A DNA stretch of 64,000 bases, taken from Cronobacter turicensis z3032 (GTDB taxonomy: Bacteria; Pseudomonadota; Gammaproteobacteria; Enterobacterales; Enterobacteriaceae). Below, piece after piece: positions 16,074 to 24,380 of the stretch. A model generated the notes under the pieces. That model made no database searches. It was given only the letters and a program-made list of their open reading frames with translations, and was not told the origin of the DNA. The translations under genes and the position numbers were made by a program. The DNA lies in the NCBI GenBank assembly GCA_000027065.2, contig FN543093.2, positions 3,724,074 through 3,788,073 on the forward strand, written 5' to 3'. Numbering within the stretch: position 1 is the stretch's first letter; every line of letters begins with the position of its first letter.

Positions 16074-16419
16074 TAACTCCCTGCCGCGCGGCGCACGTCG
16101 CGCGGTCTCCCTCCCTTTTTTCATGGGCTGACGTCAGATGCAAACACTGCAACAATGAACCGGTATACGTCATCTCTCTTGCGAGCCACGTTTCCGGTCG
16201 CAGGGTGACATGAGAAAGCGTGTCATGCCTGTCTGTGACCTGACGCTGCAACGCCCGAGAATGCGGCACATCATCGCGCGCGATTTGCTGGCAGAAACAG
16301 GCCGTATTCCGATGGGATATTTGACAGAAAGTGTGTGTCTTGTACTGACCTAATCCCTGTCATCACTCGCCGTCCGGCGCATTACACTTTTCCTTTCTTA
16401 CTCTGCAGGATGCCTTGTC
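16074..16419. other. Gene-free stretch with a weak terminator, an imperfect palindrome and a candidate promoter
   Basis: A GC hairpin (CCGCGCG 16084-16090 with CGCGCGG 16099-16105) is followed at a distance by a T run and may end the porin transcript. A 45-base imperfect inverted repeat spans 16196-16240 (outer arms GGTC/GACC, inner TGACA/TGTCA). At 16321 a perfect TTGACA begins, with a poor TACTGA -10 element 16 bases on. No open frame here looks like a gene. Confidence 0.5.
16321..16348 (+). promoter_or_regulatory. Candidate promoter of the YiiX-like gene
   Basis: TTGACA at 16321-16326 is a perfect -35 hexamer; after 16 bases TACTGA is a weak -10. It lies about 75 bases before the next start codon. 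Confidence 0.4.
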
Positions 16420-17802
16420 ATGAATAAGCTCTCCAGTGCACCGCGTGCCCCCCTTAATTTTCAACCGTTGACGTTGGAAGCGCCCCGCATTAAAGCGCAT
16501 CGCTGGTGGTTGAAAGTATCCGCTGTCAGGCCGGGCGACATTTTGCTGGTGCAGAACACCGGGTTACAGAGCGCAGGGATCCGCTTTGCCGATGGGAGTT
16601 TGTTTTCACACGCGGCGCTCTGGATGCATAGCGGGGAGCAGTTTCAGCCGGTACGCCTGGCGGAGGCCGATGGGCACGGCATAGGATTTACCGACCTTCC
16701 TGTCATCACCATTGATAATGAGGGAGTAAAGAGTGATGTCTGGCTTATGCCAGGCAATCCACGTCATTGCAAACTGCTGCGTCACAGGGATATCGGGTCG
16801 GTTCCCGAAAGCATCGCGAAACAGGCTGCAGAAGAGATGCGAAACGACTGGTTCTATAGCGATTACGCTTATCTGCATCGCCTGGCTGACGCCAGCCGTC
16901 ACCCACCCGCAGTGCGCCGCCTCTACAGCGTCATGCTTCAGGGTATTGATAGGGTCGCCAGTAAAAAACATGGTCGCAAAACGCTCTTTTGCTCCGAACT
17001 GGTCGCGGTGTACTACGAAAAAATCGGGCTGACGTTATTTGATCCGCCTAGAGATCCGGCGCTGGTCTCGCCTGCGTCACTGGCCCAGCATGCCGTCGGT
17101 CTGTATGAAGTTCAGGGGGCGTTTGTGAATACCGACGCTTTAGCGGATACGGCCATCGCAAGTGGACTGCATCTCGACGATCCGCGCGCGCAAGGCTGGC
17201 TGCCGCTGCATGTCAACCAGGCGCGTAAGGGCTATCAGTTGGATAAGCTGGACAGCACGTTGAAGGAATCGATCGCCACCCTGCGTAAACACAACCTGGA
17301 AAACTATAGGGCGGCGCATGAAGATTGCTTAAACAGGCTGGCGAAGCTAGAGCAGCTGGCGTTAATCGTTGATAAACCGCAGGCGATGAAAAAAATTACG
17401 ACTTACCGTAAGTCTGAACAGGGTCTTTATAATCTGCTGGTTAACCTCGAATCATCCCTGCCGGTGACCCATGCGGCAGGACATACGCTGACGCTTAGCG
17501 ACGAGCAAGAGTTTCATCTGTCGCTGAGAGTGCTATCGTTACTCGCTCAGCTGCGTTTTTCCGTCTGGAAGCTTAACCTCACGTTATTAAGACACGTGCT
17601 GCGTGGCTCAAAACGAGCCCGTAAACCCTTCAATACACAGCGTCCCCTCAAACTCGCCCGGCTTTACCAGATTTACCGTCAGTTGCGCGAGGGCCATACC
17701 CGGAGAAGCAACACGCTTGAAGCAGAGATTAAAAAAAGTGCTGAAGGGCTGAGTGCAAACGATGTTAAGCATATGACTCAGTGGCTGCAGGCTTACCCGT
17801 AA
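16420..17802 (+). CDS. YiiX/YebB-like permuted NlpC/P60 (papain-fold) protein
   Basis: The N-terminal 230 residues of this 460-residue protein match the circularly permuted NlpC/P60 group: VRPGDILLVQNTG (37-49), LFSHAALWM with H64, an acidic residue at E82 (RLAEADGHGIGF), and LFCSELVAVYY with C191, the expected nucleophile. The remainder (about 255-460) is basic and helical, rich in Leu, Lys and Arg, with a hydrophobic stretch near 365-390. I do not recognise that half. No signal peptide is visible. Family members hydrolyse amide or acyl bonds, some at the envelope and some inside target cells as toxins; no immunity-like gene lies next to it. Base composition is a little lower in GC than its neighbours. 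Confidence 0.65.
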   Translation: MNKLSSAPRAPLNFQPLTLEAPRIKAHRWWLKVSAVRPGDILLVQNTGLQSAGIRFADGSLFSHAALWMHSGEQFQPVRLAEADGHGIGFTDLPVITIDNEGVKSDVWLMPGNPRHCKLLRHRDIGSVPESIAKQAAEEMRNDWFYSDYAYLHRLADASRHPPAVRRLYSVMLQGIDRVASKKHGRKTLFCSELVAVYYEKIGLTLFDPPRDPALVSPASLAQHAVGLYEVQGAFVNTDALADTAIASGLHLDDPRAQGWLPLHVNQARKGYQLDKLDSTLKESIATLRKHNLENYRAAHEDCLNRLAKLEQLALIVDKPQAMKKITTYRKSEQGLYNLLVNLESSLPVTHAAGHTLTLSDEQEFHLSLRVLSLLAQLRFSVWKLNLTLLRHVLRGSKRARKPFNTQRPLKLARLYQIYRQLREGHTRRSNTLEAEIKKSAEGLSANDVKHMTQWLQAYP

Positions 17803-17843
17803 ACCTATATGCGCGGCGGTTTAGTCCCGCCGCGCTCACGGTT

Positions 17844-18962
17844 TTAGTGAGTCTGTGGCTGCGTCTGCAGCGTGCCCTCCTGCGGTTTTTCCTCTTCCGG
17901 CGCGTCAGGCTGGATAATCACACGGCTTGGCAGCGCCAGCCGCACGCCCAGCTCCTGTAGCCCTTCCATGATGCGCAGGTTGATCTCCTGCTGCAGATCC
18001 ATGTACTGGTTGTAATCCGCCGTATTAATGATGTGCACCACTTCATAGGTCAGGCGATCCTGATCGAAAGTGGCAAAGTGGGCGCGGTCGAAGCGAGTAT
18101 CGCCACTCTTCTCAATAATCGACTTCACCATCGGGCCAATCTGGCGCAGTTTTTCGGGCGGCGTGGAGAGCGAGACGCCAAACGTAAATACGATGCGGCG
18201 CGTCTGCATACGCTTATAGTTGTGGATCGTCTGCTGAAGCAGGATGGCGTTCGCGCAGACGATCTGCTCGCCGCTTAAGCTACGGATGCGCGTGGTTTTC
18301 AGCCCGATATGTTCAATGGTGCCGGACACGTCGTTAAAAACGATGAAATCGCCAATTTCAAACGGCTTATCGAAGCCAATTGAAAGCGAGGCGAACACGT
18401 CGCTCAGCACCGTCTGCACTGCCAGCGCGATGGCGATACCGCCGACCCCGAGGCTCGCCACCAGCGCGGTGATATTGACCCCGGCATTGGCGAGGATCGA
18501 CAGCAGCATCACGGCCCAGATCAACGCGCGGATCATCAGCCCCAGAATAATCGTCGTCACCGGGTTGCGATGCGTGCCTGGGCGCATTAGCGAGTGGCGC
18601 AACCATGACTGTACCGCCTGATCGAACCAGAGCGCGATTTGCAACGCCAGCACCAGGAACCAGGCGTGGGAAATCGTACTGTGCGTCCGGTCAGGCAGGC
18701 TGACAAACTGCAAACTGAAGAGAAACGCGGCAATCAGAATCAGAATGCGCCGCGTCTTTCTCAGCACGTCGAGAAAGACTTTATACGCGGTGCTGTTGTT
18801 GTGCTCCTCCGCCCAGCGCGCGATGCGCTTGTGCAGTATATCGATGATTTTACTCACGACCCAGTAAGTGACGGCAGTTATCGCCAGCACCAGCAAGACA
18901 TTTCCCCAGAACGTTAATGATGTCATCAGGCGCAAAAAATTGGTGTGCAGAATGTACTCCAT
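17844..18962 (-). CDS. MscS-family mechanosensitive channel
   Basis: The 372-residue protein has four to five hydrophobic segments in its first half and the MscS pore helix GVGGIAIALAVQTVLSDVFA (about 175-194), followed by the beta domain (GFDKPFEIGDFIVFNDVSGT, then IGLKTTRIRSLSGEQIVCAN) and a cytoplasmic alpha/beta domain. It should open under membrane tension and release solutes on osmotic down-shock. The C-terminal tail is charged and low in complexity (PDAPEEEKPQEGTLQTQPQT). It is larger than MscS (286 residues) and nearer to the YbdG/YbiO size range, but I cannot assign a specific orthologue. It stands alone and converges with the YiiX-like gene. Confidence 0.88.
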   Translation of the reverse strand: MEYILHTNFLRLMTSLTFWGNVLLVLAITAVTYWVVSKIIDILHKRIARWAEEHNNSTAYKVFLDVLRKTRRILILIAAFLFSLQFVSLPDRTHSTISHAWFLVLALQIALWFDQAVQSWLRHSLMRPGTHRNPVTTIILGLMIRALIWAVMLLSILANAGVNITALVASLGVGGIAIALAVQTVLSDVFASLSIGFDKPFEIGDFIVFNDVSGTIEHIGLKTTRIRSLSGEQIVCANAILLQQTIHNYKRMQTRRIVFTFGVSLSTPPEKLRQIGPMVKSIIEKSGDTRFDRAHFATFDQDRLTYEVVHIINTADYNQYMDLQQEINLRIMEGLQELGVRLALPSRVIIQPDAPEEEKPQEGTLQTQPQTH

Positions 18963-19054
18963 CCTTCCTCCTTGTCGGCTGCCCTAAAGTGAAACCTGAG
19001 TATAGACCATCGCTAAGCGCCCCTTTTTCATTGGGTTATAACGGTACTCCCCAT

Positions 19055-19082
19055 AAAAAAGCCCCTTCATCAGAAGGGGCTT
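19055..19082 (-). terminator. Rho-independent terminator of yqhA
   Basis: A perfect 10-bp stem, AAGCCCCTTC (19059-19068) with GAAGGGGCTT (19073-19082), has a 4-base loop and a T tract on the minus strand. It lies 40 bases after the yqhA stop codon. Confidence 0.9.
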
Positions 19083-19122
19083 AATCGCGCAATTAAAGCG
19101 TAAGGTTCACGGGCCGGTCGGG

Positions 19123-19620
19123 TTAATACCCTTTACCGCGGGAGATTTTATCCAGATACCCCATAACGAACGCCGACAGGACAAACGTAAGGTGGATAAT
19201 CACATACCACATCAGTTTATTATCCGGTACGTTCTTCGCATCCATAAAAACGCGCAGCAGGTGAATGGAAGAGATAGCGACAATCGACGCCGCCACTTTA
19301 TTCTTCAGCGAACTGGCGTCCATTTTGCCAAGCCAGCTCAGCTTTTCCTTACCTTCATGAATATCGAGCTGAGAGACAAAGTTTTCATAACCGGAAAACA
19401 TCACCATCACCAGCAGCCCGCCTACCAGCGTCATATCGACCAGCGACAGTAACAGCAGGATCAGATCCGACTCGGCGACAGACAGAATGTTCGGCAGAAC
19501 GTGGATAATTTCCTGGAAGAATTTGACGGTCAGCGCCAGTAAAGCGAGAGAAAGCCCGAAGTAAACCGGGGCCAGCAGCCAGCGCGAGGCGTACATTGCG
19601 TTTTCGATAAAGCGTTCCAT
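19123..19620 (-). CDS. yqhA: UPF0114 family membrane protein YqhA
   Basis: The 165-residue protein has about four membrane helices and the family start MERFIENAMYASRWLLAPVY. SLVDMTLVGGLLVMVMFSGY and LSWLGKMDASSLKNKVAASI also match YqhA. The start ATG at 19620 was chosen because the longer frame adds an unrelated arginine-rich segment. The function is unknown. In E. coli yqhA neighbours yghA; here a cassette of four genes has come between them. Confidence 0.9.
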   Translation of the reverse strand: MERFIENAMYASRWLLAPVYFGLSLALLALTVKFFQEIIHVLPNILSVAESDLILLLLSLVDMTLVGGLLVMVMFSGYENFVSQLDIHEGKEKLSWLGKMDASSLKNKVAASIVAISSIHLLRVFMDAKNVPDNKLMWYVIIHLTFVLSAFVMGYLDKISRGKGY

Positions 19621-19705
19621 AGCGTCCTGAAAAATAGCCAGAATGGCTTTCAGTATAACGCACAGAGACGATGGTCTGACAACAGCGGCGCCAGGGCTAC
19701 GGCGT

Positions 19706-20206
19706 TCAGACCAGCGTGATATCCACCTGCGGGCGCTCATACTCCGGCCAGACGATGGCCACCAGTTGCGGATACGCCTCCTGGCTGAATTCATGGAAGC
19801 AGTGGCGCAGGTTGAGCACTTCGATATCGGAGAAGGTGACTAACTCACCGTTCAGACAGCGTTTTTTTAAATTATCGTAATATTTATAAACCGCTGAATT
19901 AAGATTACTGCAACGGCGCTGCGCCTCAAATAAACCCGGTGTGGCGTTGAGCTCTTCAAATGTCATTTTTTTAATGGTGGCGTTAGTAAAATCAATATAT
20001 TCGTGATTAACGCGCCAGTACCACAACGGAGTAATTGCGTTAAGTAACGCGGAGAAATGGTCTTCACCCTCTTCTTTGTTACGCGGCGGGATCGGGTCTG
20101 CGCCAGAACCGTTGTCTGGTTTATTGGCACCATTTTCTTTCATAAAAAAAAGCACGCCGCTTAAAAGCAGCAGCAAGGTAATGACAGAATAAAAAATACT
20201 GTTCAT
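19706..20206 (-). CDS. Unknown protein with one N-terminal membrane helix
   Basis: The 166-residue product starts with a hydrophobic helix (residues 5-21, FYSVITLLLLLSGVLFF), then a Pro/Gly/Asp-rich linker (22-48) and a compact domain with conserved-looking aromatic residues (PLWYWRVNHEYIDFTN) and two cysteines. I do not recognise the family. It diverges from two other unknown genes (20312-21138), with a short AT-rich gap of 105 bases that must hold both promoters. The codon use is more AT-rich than that of the neighbouring core genes, which suggests recent acquisition. A membrane-bound partner of the two soluble proteins is possible but unsupported. Confidence 0.7.
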   Translation of the reverse strand: MNSIFYSVITLLLLLSGVLFFMKENGANKPDNGSGADPIPPRNKEEGEDHFSALLNAITPLWYWRVNHEYIDFTNATIKKMTFEELNATPGLFEAQRRCSNLNSAVYKYYDNLKKRCLNGELVTFSDIEVLNLRHCFHEFSQEAYPQLVAIVWPEYERPQVDITLV

Positions 20207-20311
20207 GCGCAGGCTCCGTTTTTTTTGATTTTAATTTTACGGCATGTTATTGTCAACGAAAACCATCCGGCGTATTTCTTTATCCTTCTGATATAAAAGG
20301 AAATAACATCA

Positions 20312-20713
20312 ATGTTGCCCGACAATCTTGTGCCGGCGCGTTATCGTATTCCCACACCCGACAACCACTCCTCTGGCGAACAAAATAGCGAAAATTTAAC
20401 TCAGGGAAAGCCAAAGCTCGAAGAATATGAAACGGACATATTGAGCGGCAAATCTCTGGCGGGCCAGAGCGGCAACGTACTGCTGGAAGAACGCGACCGG
20501 CATATTAAAGCACGCCTGCTCAGTGTGGTTAAAATTGAGGCGTACACTAAAGTCCTGAATAAACTGGTCGAAGATAATGCTATTAGCGCTGAAGAATTGG
20601 CTGAGCTGATCGCCACCAAAACCGCGCAGATAAATGAAGCGGGTAATAAAATTTGGCTTAATCTCATTACCCAGGAAAAAGACGCCCCCGTTTTTTATAA
20701 GTTCGAGGATTAA
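20312..20713 (+). CDS. Unknown small soluble protein
   Basis: This 133-residue protein has no signal peptide or membrane segment. The first 50 residues look disordered (Pro, Ser, Asn, Lys), and the rest is mainly helical and charged (LLSVVKIEAYTKVLNKLVED, ISAEELAELIATKTAQINEA). The ribosome binding site AAAGGAAATAAC precedes the ATG at 20312. I do not recognise the family. It ends 5 bases before the next gene, so the two form an operon. AT content is higher than in the flanking core genes. Confidence 0.65.
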   Translation: MLPDNLVPARYRIPTPDNHSSGEQNSENLTQGKPKLEEYETDILSGKSLAGQSGNVLLEERDRHIKARLLSVVKIEAYTKVLNKLVEDNAISAEELAELIATKTAQINEAGNKIWLNLITQEKDAPVFYKFED

Positions 20714-20718
20714 CTGGC

Positions 20719-21138
20719 GTGACGGAAATAACCTCCAGCCACCAATATTTCACTTTAGATAAGCAAGAAGAACAGAAATTTATCTTAAGTCAGAATTTGC
20801 AGGCGCTGATTAATGAAAAAAATGAAGCCATAGCCGGGTATACCCGGGCCGTGCTAATGATCCCGGCTGCCCTGGTGCAACTGAAATGGCAGAATCGCCG
20901 CGAAATCTATCCGTTTCTGGTAAAAGAAGAGGTCTATGGCGCCGTACTGGAAGAGATAATGAATCGCCATCCGCAGCTGCGCGCGCAAATGATGGCGGCG
21001 ATAGAAGAGCATTATCAGCAGATTAAAGCGCAGGAAGCCGAAACGCTGATGCTAAGCCGCAAGCTCGCCGAAGGTAGCTACCAGACCTCTTCCGTTACGC
21101 CGCTTCCTGAAACGCCCGCCGCCTCACCCGACAAGTAG
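20719..21138 (+). CDS. Unknown small soluble protein, GTG start
   Basis: The 139-residue product starts with GTG at 20719, 5 bases after the previous stop; the first in-frame ATG is too far inside. It is predicted helical and charged (EEQKFILSQNLQALINEKNE, EVYGAVLEEIMNRHPQLRAQ) with a Pro/Thr/Ser-rich tail. I do not recognise it. Its last 15 bases overlap the 3' end of the convergent FucR-like gene, so read-through of one could affect the other. It is very likely cotranscribed with the preceding gene. Confidence 0.65.
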   Translation: MTEITSSHQYFTLDKQEEQKFILSQNLQALINEKNEAIAGYTRAVLMIPAALVQLKWQNRREIYPFLVKEEVYGAVLEEIMNRHPQLRAQMMAAIEEHYQQIKAQEAETLMLSRKLAEGSYQTSSVTPLPETPAASPDK

Positions 21139-21864
21139 CGCGCCCGCTTTCTGTCCGCCGTTTTCCTCCTGCGTTATCACCTCCGTCACCTGTTCCAGTG
21201 TTCCGATTTGCACCTCGCCGGTACGATTGCGTTTGCTACGGTCTATCAGCAACAGCGATTGCGCCGCCCGGCGCAGCAACAGCGTTTTATATTCCGCATT
21301 CCACGAGCGCGCGTCCCAGATGCCGCCTGCCTCATCAATGCCCTGACACGAAAACAGAAACAGATCGATATCGATATGCTTAAGCAGCGCAGGCAGCGAC
21401 GGGTTTTCATAACAGGCCGCCTGCCGATGCAGAATGCCGCCCGTGCTGATAAGCGTTATCTGCTCACGCCTGGCGACCTCCTGCCCGACCCGCACGCTGT
21501 TGGTGAAAATCGTGAGCGGCACGTCCGGCAACTGACGCGCCAGATACCAGCACGTGGTACTGGCGTCGAGCGCCACCACCATACCGGCGTCGAGCCAGTT
21601 CAGCGCGTTGCGCGCGATATCCAACTTATGCGCATGATGGCTCTTGAGGCGCGCCTGAAACGGATCGTCATGGCTTTGCACATCGCGACGCAGCACCCGC
21701 GCGCGTCCGTGGCTGCGCAGAATCTTCCCGGCGCGCTGAAGTTCGCTCAGATCGCGCCGGATGGTCTCGTGGCTCACAGCAAGGCGACTTGCCAGCGCCT
21801 GGGTCGTCAGCGCCTCATGCGCCCATAAGAGCCTGATAATCTTCTGCTGACGCTCATGTTTCAT
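21124..21864 (-). CDS. DeoR-family repressor, FucR-like
   Basis: The 246-residue protein has a winged-helix DNA-binding start (MKHERQQKIIRLL, then LAVSHETIRRDLSELQRAGKIL) and a DeoR sugar-binding domain. The whole length resembles E. coli FucR, the fucose regulon regulator: DPFQARLKSHHAHKLDIARN, ALDASTTCWYLARQLPD, and a C-terminal segment with RRAAQSLLLIDRSKRNRTGE. The start ATG at 21864 was chosen; the longer frame is antisense to yghA. No fucose genes are in this window, so its targets are elsewhere or it serves another pathway. It diverges from yghA, with 169 bases between the start codons. Confidence 0.8.
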   Translation of the reverse strand: MKHERQQKIIRLLWAHEALTTQALASRLAVSHETIRRDLSELQRAGKILRSHGRARVLRRDVQSHDDPFQARLKSHHAHKLDIARNALNWLDAGMVVALDASTTCWYLARQLPDVPLTIFTNSVRVGQEVARREQITLISTGGILHRQAACYENPSLPALLKHIDIDLFLFSCQGIDEAGGIWDARSWNAEYKTLLLRRAAQSLLLIDRSKRNRTGEVQIGTLEQVTEVITQEENGGQKAGALLVG

Positions 21865-22033
21865 CCTGCTGCTCCGTCGATAACGCGTCTGGGTTGCCTG
21901 CTGTTCATTATTGCAGCAGGCTCGCGAAAAGGAGAACCGGCCCGCGCCGGAAATACAGAAAATCCTGATAATTTCCGCCAGCGCAGCATGAGGCACTACC
22001 CTTAAAGGACGCTTTGATAACGAGGAGGAACTT

Positions 22034-22930
22034 ATGGCGAACGACCAGAACAAGATCCAGGACCCGACGACCCAGTATTTCACCGGGGAATATCCAAAGC
22101 AGAAACAGCCTGCGCCGGGGATTCAGGCCAAAATGGAGCCGGTGCCGGACTGTGGTGAGAAAAGCTACAAGGGCAGCGGGCGTCTTCAGGATCGTAAGGC
22201 ACTGGTGACAGGGGGCGATTCCGGTATCGGTCGCGCTGCCGCCATTGCTTACGCGCGAGAAGGCGCGGACGTGGTGCTGAACTACCTCCCGGACGAGCAG
22301 CAGGACGCCGAAGAGGTCAAGGCGCTGATTGAAGAGGCAGGCCGCAAAGCGGTGCTGATCCCAGGCGATCTGACCGATGAGAAATTTGCCCGCGATCTGG
22401 TGCATCGCGCCATTAAAGAACTGGGCGGGCTGGATATCCTGGCGCTGGTGGCCGGTAAACAGACGGCGGTGGAAGATATCGCGAATCTGACCAGCGAGCA
22501 GTTCCAGAAAACCTATGCGACCAACGTGTTCGCCCTGTTCTGGATAACCCAGGAAGCGCTGCCGCACCTGAAACCGGGCGCGAGCATTATTACGACGTCG
22601 TCTATTCAGGCGTATCAGCCAAGCCCGCACCTGCTGGATTATGCGTCCACCAAGGCCGCTATCCTTAACTACAGCCGCGGGCTTGCCAAACAGGTCGCGG
22701 AAAAAGGCATTCGCGTGAATATCGTGGCGCCTGGCCCAATCTGGACACCGCTGCAGATTTGCGGCGGCCAGCCGCAGGAGAAAATCCCGCAGTTCGGCCA
22801 GCAGACGCCGCTTAAGCGCGCAGGCCAGCCGGCTGAACTGGCGCCGATTTATGTGTATCTGGCAAGCCAGGAGTCAAGCTACGTTACCGCTGAGGTTCAC
22901 GGCGTGACCGGCGGCGAACATCTGAGCTAA
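22034..22930 (+). CDS. yghA: Short-chain dehydrogenase/reductase YghA
   Basis: The 298-residue oxidoreductase is close to E. coli YghA over its full length (DPTTQYFTGEYPKQKQ near the start, VTAEVHGVTGGEHLS at the end). The Rossmann motif TGGDSGIGRAAA binds NAD(P). The catalytic serine lies in TTSSIQAYQPSP and the YxxxK pair in LLDYASTKAAILNYSRGL. The natural substrate is not known; family members reduce aldehydes or ketones. A strong AGGAGGAA site precedes the ATG. It ends at a terminator shared with the convergent exbD. Confidence 0.93.
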   Translation: MANDQNKIQDPTTQYFTGEYPKQKQPAPGIQAKMEPVPDCGEKSYKGSGRLQDRKALVTGGDSGIGRAAAIAYAREGADVVLNYLPDEQQDAEEVKALIEEAGRKAVLIPGDLTDEKFARDLVHRAIKELGGLDILALVAGKQTAVEDIANLTSEQFQKTYATNVFALFWITQEALPHLKPGASIITTSSIQAYQPSPHLLDYASTKAAILNYSRGLAKQVAEKGIRVNIVAPGPIWTPLQICGGQPQEKIPQFGQQTPLKRAGQPAELAPIYVYLASQESSYVTAEVHGVTGGEHLS

Positions 22931-22945
22931 CCCCCATTCGGGACA

Positions 22946-22976
22946 ATAAAAAAGCGCGGCACAGGCCGCGCTTTTT
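22946..22976. terminator. Bidirectional terminator between yghA and exbD
   Basis: The stem AAAAAGCGCGGC pairs with GCCGCGCTTTTT around a 4-base loop, with A and T tracts on both sides, so it can end both convergent transcripts. Confidence 0.9.
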
Positions 22977-22997
22977 CTTTGCCTGAAGGCTTAAGCG

Positions 22998-23423
22998 TTA
23001 CTTCGCCTTCGTCACTTCCTGGCCGACCAGCCCGATTTTCAGATAGCCCGCCTGATGCAGCGTATCCATCACGTTCATCATGGTTTCGTAGTCAACGGTT
23101 TTATCCGCGCGGAAGAAAATCGTGGTGTCTTTCTTGCCGCCGGTCTGGGCGTCGAGCGCGCTAATCATGGAATCCCGCGTCACCGGATCGTTGCCGATAA
23201 ACATCGTTTTATCCGCCTTCACCGACAGATAAACCGGTTTTTCCGGACGCGGCTGCGGCTCGCTGGACGCCGCCGGCAGGTTCACCTTCACATCAACCGT
23301 CGCGAGCGGCGCGGCCACCATAAAGATAATCAGCAGCACCAGCATCACGTCGATAAACGGCGTGACGTTAATTTCGTGCATTTCGCCGTTATCATCGAGA
23401 TTTTCGTTAAAACGCATCGCCAT
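22998..23423 (-). CDS. exbD: TonB-system proton channel subunit ExbD
   Basis: The 141-residue inner-membrane protein couples proton flow to TonB-driven uptake of iron chelates and vitamin B12. It has one membrane helix (VMLVLLIIFMVAAPLATV) with the essential aspartate D25 in INVTPFIDVML, and a periplasmic domain ending KIGLVGQEVTKAK. It follows exbB with a 4-base gap in the same transcript. Both genes are very similar to E. coli. Confidence 0.97.
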   Translation of the reverse strand: MAMRFNENLDDNGEMHEINVTPFIDVMLVLLIIFMVAAPLATVDVKVNLPAASSEPQPRPEKPVYLSVKADKTMFIGNDPVTRDSMISALDAQTGGKKDTTIFFRADKTVDYETMMNVMDTLHQAGYLKIGLVGQEVTKAK

Positions 23424-23427
23424 AGGA

Positions 23428-24162
23428 TTAACCTAAACGCAGTTTTTGAGCAGTACGCACCGGCTGCGCGTGCGCGCTCGCCTCAAGATCCAGATCGCGG
23501 CTTTGCAGCAGCAGCACCTGGGCGGCCACGTCGCCGAGCGTCGCTTTATAGCCGCCGATCGTGCGCGCGAAGATGTTATAGATAACCACCGCCGGGATAG
23601 CGGCGATAAGACCGATGGCCGTCGCGAGCAGCGCTTCGGCGATACCCGGCGCCACGACCGCGAGGTTGGTGGTCTGCGACTGGGCGATGCCGATAAAGCT
23701 GTTCATGATGCCCCACACGGTGCCGAACAGTCCGACGAACGGCGAAATCGCGCCGATGGTCGCGAGATAACCGTTGCCGCGCCCCATGTGACGCCCCGCC
23801 GCGGCGACGCGACGCTCAAGACGAAAACCGGTGCGCTCTTTAATGCCTTCGTTATCTTCGCAACCCGCCGACAGTTCACGCTCATTCTGCGCTTCTTCAA
23901 TAAGACGCGCGCTCAGGCTTTTCGGGCCGAAACGTTCGGCCATTTCACGCGCGTCGTCCAGCGTGCGGGCGCCAGCCAGCTCCTGCTGTTCGCGCTTAAG
24001 GCGGCGTTTGTGGCCTGACAGCTCAACGCTTTTGCTAAAGAAAATCGCCCAGGTTACGACGGAGGCCAGAATCAGGCCAATCATGACGATTTTCACTACG
24101 ATGTCGGCATGTTGATACATGCCCCAGACGGAAAGATCCGTCTGCATCAAATTATTTCCCAC
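23428..24162 (-). CDS. exbB: TonB-system proton channel subunit ExbB
   Basis: The 244-residue protein forms the pentameric channel around the ExbD dimer. It begins with a GTG codon (24160-24162), as in E. coli (MGNNLMQTDLSVWGMYQHAD). Three membrane helices are visible (VKIVMIGLILASVVTWAIFF, LATIGAISPFVGLFGTVWGI, AEALLATAIGLIAAIPAVVI). It is the first gene of exbB-exbD and diverges from metC. A candidate Fur box lies 63 bases upstream, fitting iron control. Confidence 0.97.
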   Translation of the reverse strand: MGNNLMQTDLSVWGMYQHADIVVKIVMIGLILASVVTWAIFFSKSVELSGHKRRLKREQQELAGARTLDDAREMAERFGPKSLSARLIEEAQNERELSAGCEDNEGIKERTGFRLERRVAAAGRHMGRGNGYLATIGAISPFVGLFGTVWGIMNSFIGIAQSQTTNLAVVAPGIAEALLATAIGLIAAIPAVVIYNIFARTIGGYKATLGDVAAQVLLLQSRDLDLEASAHAQPVRTAQKLRLG

Positions 24163-24224
24163 TGTGCATCTCCAGGACGAAAGTCACAAAACTGCTCACA
24201 ATGATATCAAAATGACATCGAATT

Positions 24225-24243
24225 GATAGTAGTTCTCATTAGT
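24225..24243. promoter_or_regulatory. Candidate Fur box upstream of exbB
   Basis: GATAGTAGTTCTCATTAGT matches 12 of 19 positions of the classical Fur consensus, with the best fit in the outer arms. The exbB promoter is the natural target, since this operon is iron-repressed in E. coli. Confidence 0.55.
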
Positions 24244-24380
24244 ATTTGCATGGTGCGCCAGCGCCGCTTTTTTTTCTTTGCGCTCAGACAGGAAAGGCGT
24301 TCAGATGATGTTTTTTCATCTTTTGCATCATAACGAAATCAGCGCGAGGCGGCGGCGATTTTCCGTGGTAACGTAGGTTT

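Noticed and set aside
22014..22083. Longer N-terminus of the FucR-like regulator reaching into yghA
   Set aside because: The extra residues are antisense to yghA and unlike any DeoR protein; the internal ATG at 21864 gives the family length.
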